A stretch of 64,000 bases of DNA from Pseudomonas delhiensis (GTDB taxonomy: Bacteria; Pseudomonadota; Gammaproteobacteria; Pseudomonadales; Pseudomonadaceae): positions 142,800 to 206,799 of the forward strand of contig NZ_FZPC01000008.1 in NCBI RefSeq assembly GCF_900187975.1. Direction: 5' to 3'. The notes under the pieces were generated by a model that saw only the letters and a program-made list of their open reading frames with translations, was not told the DNA's origin and did not search any database. Shown piece after piece: positions 1 through 9,334 of this stretch (positions within the stretch are counted from its first letter, which is position 1; every line of letters begins with the position of its first letter). Both the position numbers and the translations under genes were made by a program.

Positions 1-5
1 CAGCC

Positions 6-614
6 CTAGGGCTGCACCTCGCGCCATTCCCCCGGCTGCAGCCCGTCCAGGCCCCAGGGGCCGATGCGCACCCGCACCAGGCGCAGGGTCGGCAGGCCGA
101 CCGCCGCCGTCATGCGCCGCACCTGGCGGTTGCGCCCCTCGCGGATCACCAGCTCCAGCCAGGCGGTGGGCACCGACTTGCGGAAACGCACCGGCGGCAC
201 CCGCTCCCACAACCGCGGCTCGTCGATGCGCCGCGCCTCGGCCGGCAGCGTCGGGCCGTCGTTGAGCTGCACGCCTTCGCGCAGGCGCTGCAACTGTTCC
301 TCGTCCGGCTCACCCTCCACCTGCACCCAGTAGGTCTTCGGCAGCTTGTGCCTGGGGTCGGCGATGCGCGCCTGCAGGCGGCCATCGTTGGTCAGCAGCA
401 GCAGGCCCTCGCTGTCGTGGTCCAGGCGCCCGGCGGGATAGACGCCGGGCACCGGTACGTAGTCCTTGAGCGTCGCCCGGCCCTCGCCATCGCTGAACTG
501 CGTCAGCACGTCGAACGGCTTGTTCAGCAGGATCAGCCGCGGCTGCGCCGGCGGAGCCTTGGCTACACGGCGTGGCGCGGGACGACGGGGGGCGGGACGA
601 GGCGGACGGGGCAT
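6..614 (-). CDS. rluE: 23S rRNA pseudouridine synthase, RluE/RsuA family
   Basis: Isomerises a uridine of 23S rRNA to pseudouridine (U2457 in E. coli numbering if truly RluE). The 202-residue protein has the RsuA/RluB/E/F signature [17 protein letters not shown], whose first Asp is the catalytic nucleophile, and the late family motif [11 protein letters not shown]. The start is placed at an ATG followed by a Pro/Arg-rich tail of about 20 residues. An in-frame start 90 bp further upstream gives a Cys-rich leader unlike the family and is rejected. There is no S4 domain, which favours RluE over RsuA or RluB. The gene is transcribed divergently from the MBL-fold gene with about 95 bp between them. 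Confidence 0.82.
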   Translation of the reverse strand: MPRPPRPAPRRPAPRRVAKAPPAQPRLILLNKPFDVLTQFSDGEGRATLKDYVPVPGVYPAGRLDHDSEGLLLLTNDGRLQARIADPRHKLPKTYWVQVEGEPDEEQLQRLREGVQLNDGPTLPAEARRIDEPRLWERVPPVRFRKSVPTAWLELVIREGRNRQVRRMTAAVGLPTLRLVRVRIGPWGLDGLQPGEWREVQP

Positions 615-709
615 GGGCAGGAAACGGCAACAGGTCGGCGGAGCACAAGCATGGGCCGGCATGCTAGGTTGTGCCAACACCCCCTGCAAGAGCACGCAGA
701 GCATCCACC

Positions 710-1756
710 ATGCCCAAGGCCCGTCGCTCCCCCTGGCTGATCACCCTGCTCAACCTCGCCGGCCGCCTCGGCGGCGGCTACCGCGGCCCGCAGAACACGA
801 ACTTCGACGGCCTGCGCTTCCGTAACCTGGACGCCAAGCCGCACCATGGTTTCCGCGAGTTCCTCAAGTGGCAGCTGGAGCGCGACAGGCAACTGGCCTG
901 GATCGAACAGCCCGGCCCCGAGCGCCGCCCGGAAACTCCGGCGCGGGTCAGCGGCGAGGAACTGCGCGTCACCTACGTCAACCACGCCACCCTGCTGATC
1001 CAGCACCGCGGCCTGAACATCCTCACCGACCCGCTGTGGTGCGAGCGCACCAGCCCCTTCAGCTTCGTCGGCCCCAAGCGCCACCATCCGCCGGGCCTGG
1101 CCCTGGACGAACTGCCGCCGATCAACCTGATCCTGGTCAGCCACAACCACTACGACCACCTGGACGTCGGCAGCCTGGGCGAGCTGGCCCGGCGCTTCCC
1201 GCAAGCGAAGGTGGTGACCGGCCTGGGCAACGCCGAACTGATCCGCGCCTGCGGCTTCGTCGAGGTGCACGAGCTGGACTGGTGGCAGAGCCTGCCGCTG
1301 CACGAGGGCATGCGGCTCACCGGCGTGCCGGCGCAGCACTGGTCGGCGCGCTCGCGCTACGACACCAACCGAACCCTGTGGCTGGGCTTCGTGCTGGAAT
1401 CGGCGGACGGCCCCGTGCTGTTCCCCGGCGATACCGGCCTGGGCCCGGAGTTCGGGCTGATCCGCGAACGCTTCGGGCCGATGCGCTTCGCCGCGCTGCC
1501 CATCGGCGCCTACGAGCCACGCTGGTTCATGCGCCACCACCACATGAACCCGGACGACGCCGTGCAGGCCCACCGCACCCTGGAGTCGCAGTGCAGCATG
1601 GCCATCCACTTCGGCACCTTCCGCCTCAGCGACGAAGGCCAGTTCGCCCCCGTCCACGACTTGGCCCGGGCGCTGGATGAACAAGGCGTGGACAGCCAGG
1701 CGTTTCGGGCGCCAAAGCCGGGGGAGCAGTGGTTGGTGGGGCGGATGGGTGGGTAG
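710..1756 (+). CDS. MBL-fold metal-dependent hydrolase (UlaG / NAPE-PLD-like)
   Basis: A 348-residue member of the metallo-beta-lactamase fold. The metal-binding HxHxDH motif is visible as HNHYDH at about residues 145-150, an Asp-containing LFPGDTG strand is near residue 240, and a His-rich [11 protein letters not shown] segment lies near 270, as in N-acyl-phosphatidylethanolamine phospholipase D-like and UlaG-like hydrolases. The ATG at 710 is preferred over an upstream GTG at 671, which would add 13 Arg/Pro-rich residues. The first 25 residues are hydrophobic but give no clear signal peptide. The substrate cannot be told from sequence. The family includes phosphodiesterases and lactonases. 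Confidence 0.8.
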   Translation: MPKARRSPWLITLLNLAGRLGGGYRGPQNTNFDGLRFRNLDAKPHHGFREFLKWQLERDRQLAWIEQPGPERRPETPARVSGEELRVTYVNHATLLIQHRGLNILTDPLWCERTSPFSFVGPKRHHPPGLALDELPPINLILVSHNHYDHLDVGSLGELARRFPQAKVVTGLGNAELIRACGFVEVHELDWWQSLPLHEGMRLTGVPAQHWSARSRYDTNRTLWLGFVLESADGPVLFPGDTGLGPEFGLIRERFGPMRFAALPIGAYEPRWFMRHHHMNPDDAVQAHRTLESQCSMAIHFGTFRLSDEGQFAPVHDLARALDEQGVDSQAFRAPKPGEQWLVGRMGG

Positions 1757-1826
1757 GGCTCAGCTTCGTGTGTGGGGGGCTCTCGACCGGAGTCTCCCGG
1801 AACCATTGGTGCCAATCCGAACGCCG

Positions 1827-1994
1827 CCCCTCTCCCCAGCCCTCTCCCTGAAGGGAGAGGGGGCTAGTCCGTGCCGACGTGGAAGACGTGCCTCATGGAA
1901 ATATCAGGCGCTATGCGAAGCATCAGGGAGTGCTGAAATGCCAGCGCACGCCGAACGGCTCCCTCTCCCTTCAGGGAGAGGGCTGGGGAGAGGG
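1827..1994. repeat. REPIN-like pair: inverted copies of a 34-bp palindromic repeat
   Basis: A roughly 35-bp element, rich in CTCTCCC and GGGAGAGGG with the core GGGCTGGGGAGAGGG, occurs at 1827-1864 and again in inverted orientation at 1961-1994, about 97 bp apart. Each copy is itself partly palindromic, so the pair could form a long cruciform or RNA hairpin. This doublet arrangement is that of REPINs described in Pseudomonas. A third, single copy lies at about 35213-35250. The elements fill most of the 309 bp between the MBL-fold gene and deoC. I see no gene there. Confidence 0.75.
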
Positions 1995-2037
1995 AGCGGA
2001 GTCCCCCCAAAGCACCGTAGCCAGAAATAACCCCCAA

Positions 2038-2060
2038 TTCGCGAGCAAGCTCGCTCCTAC
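2038..2060. repeat. Short palindromic REP element (GCGAGCAAGCTCGC type)
   Basis: The sequence contains the perfect palindrome GCGAGCAAGCTCGC (loop AA) followed by TCCTAC, a REP type widespread between Pseudomonas genes. A second copy lies at 35293-35315. It ends a few bases before the deoC stop codon, so it lies in the deoC 3' untranslated region. Confidence 0.75.
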
Positions 2061-2065
2061 AAAAG

Positions 2066-2824
2066 TCACGCCTCCATTTCGCGCAACAGCTCATCGAGCA
2101 ACGCAGAAGCCCCGAAGCGCAGGTGCTCGGACGTAATCCAATCATCCCCAAGCATCTCTTGCGCAATAGCCAGATAGACCTCGGCATCATCCAGACTGCG
2201 GATACCACCAGCCACCTTGAAGCCCACCTTGCCACCAGTCTCGACGATGCATTCCAGCATCACCCGCGCAGCCTCCGGCGTGGCGTTCACGGCCACCTTC
2301 CCAGTACTGCTCTTGAGGAAGTCGGCGCCACCGGCGATGGCCTCGCGACAGGCCGTGCGAATCAACTCGGGTTCAGCCAGCTCGCCACTTTCGATAATCA
2401 CCTTGAGCCGATGGTAAGGCCCGCAAAGCGCCTTGCAGGCCCGGATCAGCTCCACCGCCCCATCTGCCCGTCCAGCCTTGAGCGCCTGCCAGGGATAGAC
2501 CAGGTCGATCTCGTCGGCGCCCTCGGCGAGGGTGCGCCGCACCTCCTCCACCACCTCGGCCAAAGGCGCATCACCGGCGGGAAAGTTGCACACGCTCGCG
2601 ACCTTCACCGCCCGCGCACCAAAACCATTGAGCGTACGCCGCGCCACATGCACGAAGCGCGGGTAGACACACACCGCCGCCACCTCGCCGTAGGGCGTCA
2701 ACGCCCGGCGGCAGAGCTGGACGATGCGCGGCATGTCGTCGTCGGCGTTCAGCGAGGTCAAATCGAGCAGCGACAGTAGCCGAGCGGCGCGCTCGGCGCG
2801 GGTCGGTTGCAGGGGTTCAGCCAT
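2066..2824 (-). CDS. deoC: Deoxyribose-phosphate aldolase
   Basis: Cleaves 2-deoxyribose-5-phosphate to acetaldehyde and glyceraldehyde-3-phosphate in deoxynucleoside breakdown (cytoplasm). The 252-residue protein has the class I aldolase Schiff-base segment GADFLKSSTGK and the second conserved lysine in GFKVAGGIRS, and is close to the E. coli enzyme length (259). I use the ATG at 2824 (MAEPLQ...). An alternative start 30 bp upstream is possible. It lies just downstream of, and on the same strand as, the AMP nucleosidase gene amn (84 bp apart), so both concern nucleoside or nucleotide salvage and may share a transcript. Confidence 0.9.
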   Translation of the reverse strand: MAEPLQPTRAERAARLLSLLDLTSLNADDDMPRIVQLCRRALTPYGEVAAVCVYPRFVHVARRTLNGFGARAVKVASVCNFPAGDAPLAEVVEEVRRTLAEGADEIDLVYPWQALKAGRADGAVELIRACKALCGPYHRLKVIIESGELAEPELIRTACREAIAGGADFLKSSTGKVAVNATPEAARVMLECIVETGGKVGFKVAGGIRSLDDAEVYLAIAQEMLGDDWITSEHLRFGASALLDELLREMEA

Positions 2825-2908
2825 GGCGTCCTCCGGTGGCGGCCTTTGCGCCATCCTGCCACGGGCCTTCCCCGCGCGGGCGGGAAAGGCCCGTGGCCAT
2901 GCGCGGGG

Positions 2909-4384
2909 TCAACGGAACGGCGGTTCGTCGAAGCTGCGCAGCTTGCGCGAGTGCAGCGAGTTGAGCTGGGTGCGCAGCAGGTCGACGGCGGCGATGCCGA
3001 TCGCCAGGTGCTGGCTCACCGCGCGCTGGTAGAAGGCGCTGGCGGCGCCGGGCAGCTTGATCTCGCTGTGCAGCGGCTTGTCCGAGACGCACAGCAGCGT
3101 GCCGTAGGGCACCCGCAGGCGATAGCCCTGGGCGGCGATGGTGCCGCTCTCCATGTCCACCGCCACCGCCCGCGCCAGGTTGATCAGCGGGCGCTCCTGG
3201 GCCCAGTGCAGCTCCCAGTTGCGGTCGTCGTAGGTGAGCACGGTGCCGGTGCGCAGGCGCCGCTTCAGCGCCTCGCCGCGCTCGCCGGTGACCAGCGCCG
3301 CGGCCTCCTGCAGCGCCACCTGCACCTCGGCCAGCGCCGGGATCGGGATGTGCGGCGGCAGCACCCGGTCGAGGATACCGTCGCGGCGCATGTAGGCATG
3401 GGCCAGCACGTAGTCGCCGATGGTCTGCGACTGCCGCAGGCCGCCGCAGTGGCCGATCATCAGCCAGCAGTGCGGGCGCAGCACGGCCAGGTGGTCGGTG
3501 ATGTTCTTGGCGTTGGACGGGCCGACGCCGATGTTGATCAGGGTGACGCCATCGCCGTCGCTGGCGATCAGGTGGTAGGCCGGCATCTGGAAGCGGTGCC
3601 ACTCGACGCCGGCGATGATGGCGTTGGCCTCGCCCCGGTCCATGTCGCGCTCGATCACCACGTTGCCCGGCAGCACCATGCGCACGAAGCGCGGGTCCTC
3701 GTGCAGGCGCTCCAGGCCCATGTGGATGAACTGGTCGACGTAGCGGTGGTAGTTGGTCAGCAGGATCCACGGCTGCACGCAGCGCCAGTCGCTGCCGGTG
3801 TAGTGCACCAGGCGGCGCAGCGAGAAGTCGGTGCGCGCGGCGTCGAACAGCGCCAGCGGCATGGGGTCGGCGCCCTCCCACTGGTACAGGCCGTCGGCGA
3901 TGCCGTCGGAAGTGGCCGACAGGTCGGTGCTGGGGAACACCCGCGCCAGCTCGGCGGCGGTCACCCCCGAGCCGGCCAGCTCGTCGCCCTGCTCCACCAC
4001 GTAGGGATAGGGGATGTTCTGCTCGCTGGGGCCGACCTCGACGCGCACGGTGAAGTCTTCCATCAGCGGCCGCAGTTGCTCCAGCAGGTACTTACGGAAG
4101 GCCTCGGGGTGGGTGATGGTGACGGCGTAGTTGCCCGGCGTCTGCACCTTGGCATAGGCGCGGGTGGTCGAGGGCACTTCGCCCTGGCACAGGTAGGACA
4201 GGCGCAGCAGCGGGTAGCGGAACAGCGCACGCTCTTCGGCTGCCGGCTGCTCGCGGGTCTTCAGGTAGCGCCGCAGGGCCTGGCTGAGCGCCCCGGTGGC
4301 GCGCTGGTGCAGGGCGGCAAGGCGGTCGACCGCCTCTTCTGCGGTATGGGCGACGACGAAGGCGTCGCCGAGCTCGGCATTCAT
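2909..4384 (-). CDS. amn: AMP nucleosidase
   Basis: Hydrolyses AMP to adenine and ribose-5-phosphate, regulating the adenylate pool. The 491-residue protein is close to the E. coli Amn length (484). It has an N-terminal Amn-specific domain (about 1-180) followed by a nucleoside-phosphorylase-fold domain containing LINIGVGPSNAKNITDHLA, LMIGHCGGLR and the purine-site stretch AVDMESGTIAAQG. The start is the ATG at 4384. A longer open frame reaches back into the first CRISPR repeat and is not believable. In P. aeruginosa amn is near PA3972-PA3974 (recalled). Here the CRISPR-Cas locus lies in between. Confidence 0.92.
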   Translation of the reverse strand: MNAELGDAFVVAHTAEEAVDRLAALHQRATGALSQALRRYLKTREQPAAEERALFRYPLLRLSYLCQGEVPSTTRAYAKVQTPGNYAVTITHPEAFRKYLLEQLRPLMEDFTVRVEVGPSEQNIPYPYVVEQGDELAGSGVTAAELARVFPSTDLSATSDGIADGLYQWEGADPMPLALFDAARTDFSLRRLVHYTGSDWRCVQPWILLTNYHRYVDQFIHMGLERLHEDPRFVRMVLPGNVVIERDMDRGEANAIIAGVEWHRFQMPAYHLIASDGDGVTLINIGVGPSNAKNITDHLAVLRPHCWLMIGHCGGLRQSQTIGDYVLAHAYMRRDGILDRVLPPHIPIPALAEVQVALQEAAALVTGERGEALKRRLRTGTVLTYDDRNWELHWAQERPLINLARAVAVDMESGTIAAQGYRLRVPYGTLLCVSDKPLHSEIKLPGAASAFYQRAVSQHLAIGIAAVDLLRTQLNSLHSRKLRSFDEPPFR

Positions 4385-4487
4385 GGTGGGCTTCCTGTCT
4401 GAGCGATCAGCTCCATCTTGCCTGCTTATTTGCAGGAAGGGGATGACGGATTTTGTGCCTGAACGGTGAGCCGACCAGTTGCTCCGG

Positions 4488-5128
4488 CGGCACATCCCCG
4501 CATACGCGGGGAATACCTACGGACGGGGCGAACGAGCAACTTGTTGTTCGGTTCATCTCCACACCTGCGGGGAACACGGGGCCGTGGACTACGAGACCCG
4601 CGAGATCAATCGGTTCATCCCCGCACCTGCGGGGAACACGCCTACAAGGCCTGGCTGGCGGCCCGCCGCGACGGTTCATCCCCGCACCTGCGGGGAACAC
4701 CGCGACTAGGCCAAGACATCCGGACTCGTCGCCGGTTCATCCCCGCATCTGCGGGGAACACCGTACTGAAGCCCGGCGGCCATCTGCTGGCGTTCGGTTC
4801 ATCCCCGCACCTGCGGGGAATACCGGGTGCCCAGGACAGCCGCATAGTGCGGGTCCGGTTCATCCCCGCACCTGCGGGGAACACCCGGCCTTTCTTGAAA
4901 TCGCTCATGGGGTTTCCGGTTCATCCCCGCACCTGCGGGGAACACATCATCGGCTGGACCGTCATCAGCGTCCTGACCGGTTCATCCCCGCACCTGCGGG
5001 GAACACAAGTTGCCTGACGCTACGGTTGTGAATGCCGTCGGTTCATCCCCGCACCTGCGGGGAACACGATAGTGGACATCAGGGGGCTCCTGGCGGGAAC
5101 GGTTCATCCCCGCACCTGCGGGGAACAC
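4488..5128 (-). CRISPR. Type I-E CRISPR array 1 (11 repeats, 10 spacers)
   Basis: Repeats of 29 bp start at 4488, 4549, 4611, 4672, 4733, 4795, 4856, 4917, 4978, 5039 and 5100, with spacers of 32 bp (33 bp for two: 4578-4610 and 4762-4794). Read on the minus strand the repeat begins GTGTTCCCCGC and ends GCGGGGATGAACCG, closely matching the E. coli I-E repeat, with a CCCCGC/GCGGGG hairpin and loop AGGT. The leader-distal end is at 4488. That repeat is degenerate and carries the loop of array 2, the 4549 repeat has two changes, and the 4733 repeat has an intermediate loop. Transcription is inferred leftward from the leader at 5129 onward. Confidence 0.97.
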
Positions 5129-5194
5129 TCTTAGCGTAACCAACTGTTCTACAAAGAGAAAATCAGCCGCTAAAAATCTACCGAATTTTTCTCC
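5129..5194 (-). promoter_or_regulatory. CRISPR array 1 leader
   Basis: The AT-rich stretch between array 1 and the cas2 stop codon, read on the minus strand. It contains TCGGTAGA at 5177-5184, exactly 48 bp from the first repeat, and GGTT at 5138-5141, 9 bp from the repeat. The leader of array 2 has the same two elements at the same distances. As recalled, the E. coli I-E leader also has GGTAGA 48 bp away and GGTT 9 bp away, within the IHF and integrase-anchoring region, so these are probably the spacer-integration signals. Confidence 0.75.
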
Positions 5195-6407
<1,213 letters not shown>

Positions 6408-6408
<1 letters not shown>

Positions 6409-7019
6409 CAACCCCGCCCCAGGCTGAGCAGGCCGCAACCGAAGGCCTTGCCCGGCCCGATACCGGCACGCAGCGCCTGGGCCAGCGCAGCCGGGTCGCG
6501 GACTTGCAGGCGCCCCTCGAAGCACACCCTCAGCAGGCTGATGCGATGCTCGCTCTTGCGGCTGCGCAGCAATTCGCTGCCGGTCACCAAGGCGGCCTCC
6601 ACCGAGAAACCGAGCCGTTCGCCCTGTCGAGCGAGCCAGGCCAGTTGGGCGTCCTCCGCCACCAGTCCCAGACGCTTGCCTTCGCGCGTCACCGTCGGGT
6701 TGGCGAACAGCCGGAAACGGAAGCGCTCCCCCTCCTGCAGCCATTGCTCCGGCGCCAGTGGGCGGGTTTCCACCGGCCCCTTGAGGTAGTTCGGCAGGGC
6801 CTGGAGCACCGACCAGTCGGCCACCTCCTGTGCCTGGACCAGCACCACCGGATCGCTCCAGGCGGAGGTCGGTTCCGCTCGCCAGAGGATGCGTGGCGGC
6901 GAGTGCTGCTCATCGCGGACAAAGGCGCGCACCAGGGTACGGTGCATCTCGTAGGCATCGCCGAGGTCGCGCCGCGCCTGGGCGCTACGCGGGTCAAGCC
7001 GCAGTCGGGTCAGGTGCAT
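6408..7019 (-). CDS. cas6e: Cascade crRNA endoribonuclease Cas6e (CasE/Cse3)
   Basis: Cuts the pre-crRNA at the base of each repeat hairpin and stays bound to the crRNA 3' end in Cascade. The 203-residue protein (E. coli 199) begins MHLTRLRLDP and has a conserved His near residue 26 (YEMHRTLVRAF), matching the catalytic His20 of E. coli. The C-terminal Gly-rich RNA-binding loop is AGIGPGKAFGCGLLSLG. It overlaps the end of cas5e by 26 bp and touches cas1. This nuclease must process the repeat hairpins of both arrays, which differ in the four-base loop. Confidence 0.93.
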
Positions 7020-7665
7020 GCGCGCCTCCGGGGGTGAACAGTGCGGATTTGACGAAGCGCGGGCCGAAACGCCGCTCGGCGAAGGGGGCAACCGGTTGGT
7101 CCAGGCGCACACTGCCTTCGTTGGGGTGCTCGAGCAGTAGCCGCCTGGGCGTTCGCGGCGTACCACCTTCCAGCAGGCAGAAACAGTTCGCCAACGCATA
7201 CTCCAGCGACTGGTCGCGTAGTCCCTCGGGCAAATGGACAGGCGATGTCGGGACAAAGCTCTTGCGCCCCAGCGCCAACGGCCAGACCGGACGGGCCAGG
7301 GCGGCATGGACGTCGGCCAGCAGCGCACGCTCACCCTCCAGGCCGACCAGGAACACCGCGTCCGCCAGGTAGTAGCGAGGGCTGACGACAGTGCGATCGA
7401 GGTCGGGCTTGCCGCTGGAGGCGATCACCACGCCGGTGGCGGTCTGGTAGTCGCGCATCGGCACGCCTTCGCGTTCGACACGCACGCCCATGCGCAAGGC
7501 CGCCAGGTCATCCACCGGCTCGCGGCGGTCACGGCCGAGCGCGGCGCAGACCAGGCCGAGCACCCCGGATTTGGAGGGCTCCAGTTGGGTATCGCGTTCG
7601 TCGAAGCGGCTGGTGGTGCCCCAGGATTGCATCGGCCCCTGCAGGCGCAACAGCAAGGTGGCCAT
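6994..7665 (-). CDS. cas5e: Cascade subunit Cas5e (CasD)
   Basis: RAMP-fold subunit that caps the 5' handle of the crRNA and the foot of Cascade. The 223-residue protein (E. coli 224) starts MATLLLRLQGPMQSWG, the typical Cas5e opening, followed by TQLEPSKSGVLGLVCAALG and the middle SPRYYLADAVFLVGL strand. The start codon is 2 bp from the cas7 stop, and the 3' end overlaps cas6e by 26 bp. Confidence 0.93.
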   Translation of the reverse strand: MATLLLRLQGPMQSWGTTSRFDERDTQLEPSKSGVLGLVCAALGRDRREPVDDLAALRMGVRVEREGVPMRDYQTATGVVIASSGKPDLDRTVVSPRYYLADAVFLVGLEGERALLADVHAALARPVWPLALGRKSFVPTSPVHLPEGLRDQSLEYALANCFCLLEGGTPRTPRRLLLEHPNEGSVRLDQPVAPFAERRFGPRFVKSALFTPGGAHAPDPTAA

Positions 7666-7667
7666 GC

Positions 7668-8801
7668 TCAAGCCCCCAGCGCATCGGCCGCCAGTTCGCG
7701 CGCGCGTTGGGCCAGGGCGGCCAGGCTGGCCAGCCGTTCCCCCTTGTCCGCCGGCCAGCGGTCGGTGAGGTCGAGGCTGAGCCAACGGTCCTGCGGCGCC
7801 CCATAGACAGGCGCCAGCTTGTCTTCGTAGGCAGTCAGGCGCTCGACCGACTGCTCGGTGAGCGCCTGGTCGGCACGCGGCGACACCGGCCGCTCGAAGG
7901 CATTGGCCAGGCTCAGGGGGCTGGCATGACGCAGGCATACGCCGATGAATTCGGGCGGGTTGTGCGCGGCGAAGCTGTTCTGCTTGCCGGTGGGGATGGC
8001 CAGCGCCAGGGCCCGGGTAAAGGCCTCCACCGCCGAAAGCGCCAGCTCCCGGTCCTCCTGCAGGTTGCCCAGCAACTTGCGCAGGTCGAGCACGGCATAG
8101 CGGTAGAGGGTGGCGGAGTTGAATTCCACCTGGCCGATCATCCCGGCACCGGTCTCGCCTTCATCGCCCTTGTCGTCCACCGCGGTGAAGTAGTCGAACT
8201 CGCGCTCCACCCGATGGGTGCTGATGGCATGGGCCACCTGGCAGGCGGCGTCCTGGTTGACCGCCGGCATGTCCGCCAGCATACGGCCGAACAGCGCGAC
8301 GTCGACGGCCTTGCCGCCGTCCAGCAGGGCCTTGGCCTTCTTGATGATTTCCGCTGGCAGGCTCGCCTTGGCGTCCTTCTTGCTCTTCTTGTCGCCGCCG
8401 ACCGGCAGTTCGTCCCAGTGCTGTTCGATCAACGCGGCAAAGGCCGCCACCTCGCCCTCACCGAGGAACAGCAGGTACTCGGTCTTGCCGTCGTCCTTGA
8501 GCTTGAGGCCGGCGGCGCCCAGGGCAGCCTCGACCTTGGCGCCGGCTTCCTCGGCATCACGTCCGGCCAGGCGTTCGAGCAGCAGGGCCTTGAGTTTCTT
8601 GGTACGAATGCCGCGGTTGGCCTCGGGCAGCAGTTCGTGTTGTTTCGCGGCAAGGCGCACGGCCCGCTTGAAGCACTGGCTGCTCACCCGTGCACGGCGC
8701 TGGCCACCGAAAATGGCGTCCTTCGGGGCCCCGGTGTCGTCGCGGTTGAGGTTGGAGGGTGCGAAGTTCTGGATCAGGTGGAATTCGAGGAACAGGCTCA
8801 T
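7668..8801 (-). CDS. cas7e: Cascade backbone subunit Cas7e (CasC/Cse4)
   Basis: Six copies of this protein coat the crRNA spacer in Cascade. The 377-residue protein (E. coli 363) starts MSLFLEFHLIQNFAPSNLNR with DDTGAPKDAIFGGQRRARVS shortly after, the classical Cas7e N-terminus that binds the crRNA kinks. The middle contains EFDYFTAVDD and GMIGQVEFNSATLYRYAVLD, both family-typical. About 60 residues in the middle are Lys/Ala-rich (GGDKKSKKDAKASLP), perhaps the flexible thumb region. It follows cse2 by 11 bp and precedes cas5e by 2 bp. Confidence 0.95.
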   Translation of the reverse strand: MSLFLEFHLIQNFAPSNLNRDDTGAPKDAIFGGQRRARVSSQCFKRAVRLAAKQHELLPEANRGIRTKKLKALLLERLAGRDAEEAGAKVEAALGAAGLKLKDDGKTEYLLFLGEGEVAAFAALIEQHWDELPVGGDKKSKKDAKASLPAEIIKKAKALLDGGKAVDVALFGRMLADMPAVNQDAACQVAHAISTHRVEREFDYFTAVDDKGDEGETGAGMIGQVEFNSATLYRYAVLDLRKLLGNLQEDRELALSAVEAFTRALALAIPTGKQNSFAAHNPPEFIGVCLRHASPLSLANAFERPVSPRADQALTEQSVERLTAYEDKLAPVYGAPQDRWLSLDLTDRWPADKGERLASLAALAQRARELAADALGA

Positions 8802-8812
8802 GAAGTCTTCCT

Positions 8813-9334
8813 TTACTCGCTATCGGTGTATTCGCTGACGGGCTGGGCGGCCCGGTAGAAGTCGCGGGCCCAGCGCTGGCGCAGACGGCTCGGGTCGGTG
8901 CCGGGGTTCAGCCACTGCGACAGGTCCACCAGCAGGCGGGCATGATCAAAACCGATGCCATCGGCGGCCAGCAGGCTGACGGCCTGGCGCAGGTACTCGA
9001 CGATGTTCTCGGCATCGGCGCCGAGCAGGGCAACGAAGCGGCTTTCGATGCTCGGGCTCTGCCGCAGGCGCAGCAGCTCACCCAAGGCCGCGGCGAAACT
9101 CTGCGGCCGCCGCAGCGGGTGGCGCGCGAACAACCCCGCCACGGCATACAGCGCCAGCCGATGGGCATCGCGCTCATGGGCGGCAGCACCGGCGAAGCGC
9201 TCGACATAGGGAAAGGCCCTGGGGTAGGCGCCCGGCTCGAAGGCCAGGCTATGGCGCAATGCGGCCATGGCCCCGCGGTCCCAGTCCTTGAGCGCGGCCA
9301 GGTACTCGATGAACTTTTCGGCGTGGTCACTCAC
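8813..9334 (-). CDS. cse2: Cascade small subunit Cse2/Cas11 (CasB)
   Basis: The small, all-helical Cascade subunit that contacts target and non-target DNA in the belly of the complex. The 173-residue protein (E. coli 160) reads SDHAEKFIEYLAALKDWDRG at its start and contains PYVERFAGAAAHERDAHRLA. I choose a GTG start whose GTGA overlaps the cas8e stop by 4 bp. A longer reading from an ATG inside cas8e gives an Arg/His-rich extension not expected in the family. Confidence 0.88.
   Translation of the reverse strand: MSDHAEKFIEYLAALKDWDRGAMAALRHSLAFEPGAYPRAFPYVERFAGAAAHERDAHRLALYAVAGLFARHPLRRPQSFAAALGELLRLRQSPSIESRFVALLGADAENIVEYLRQAVSLLAADGIGFDHARLLVDLSQWLNPGTDPSRLRQRWARDFYRAAQPVSEYTDSE

Noticed and set aside
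4407..5031. Open reading frames across CRISPR array 1 (such as 4453-5031, 4466-5017, 4642-4908)
   Set aside because: The peptides are just the repeat translated again and again (FIPAPAGNT, SSPHLRGT, VHPRTCGEH); no start signals.
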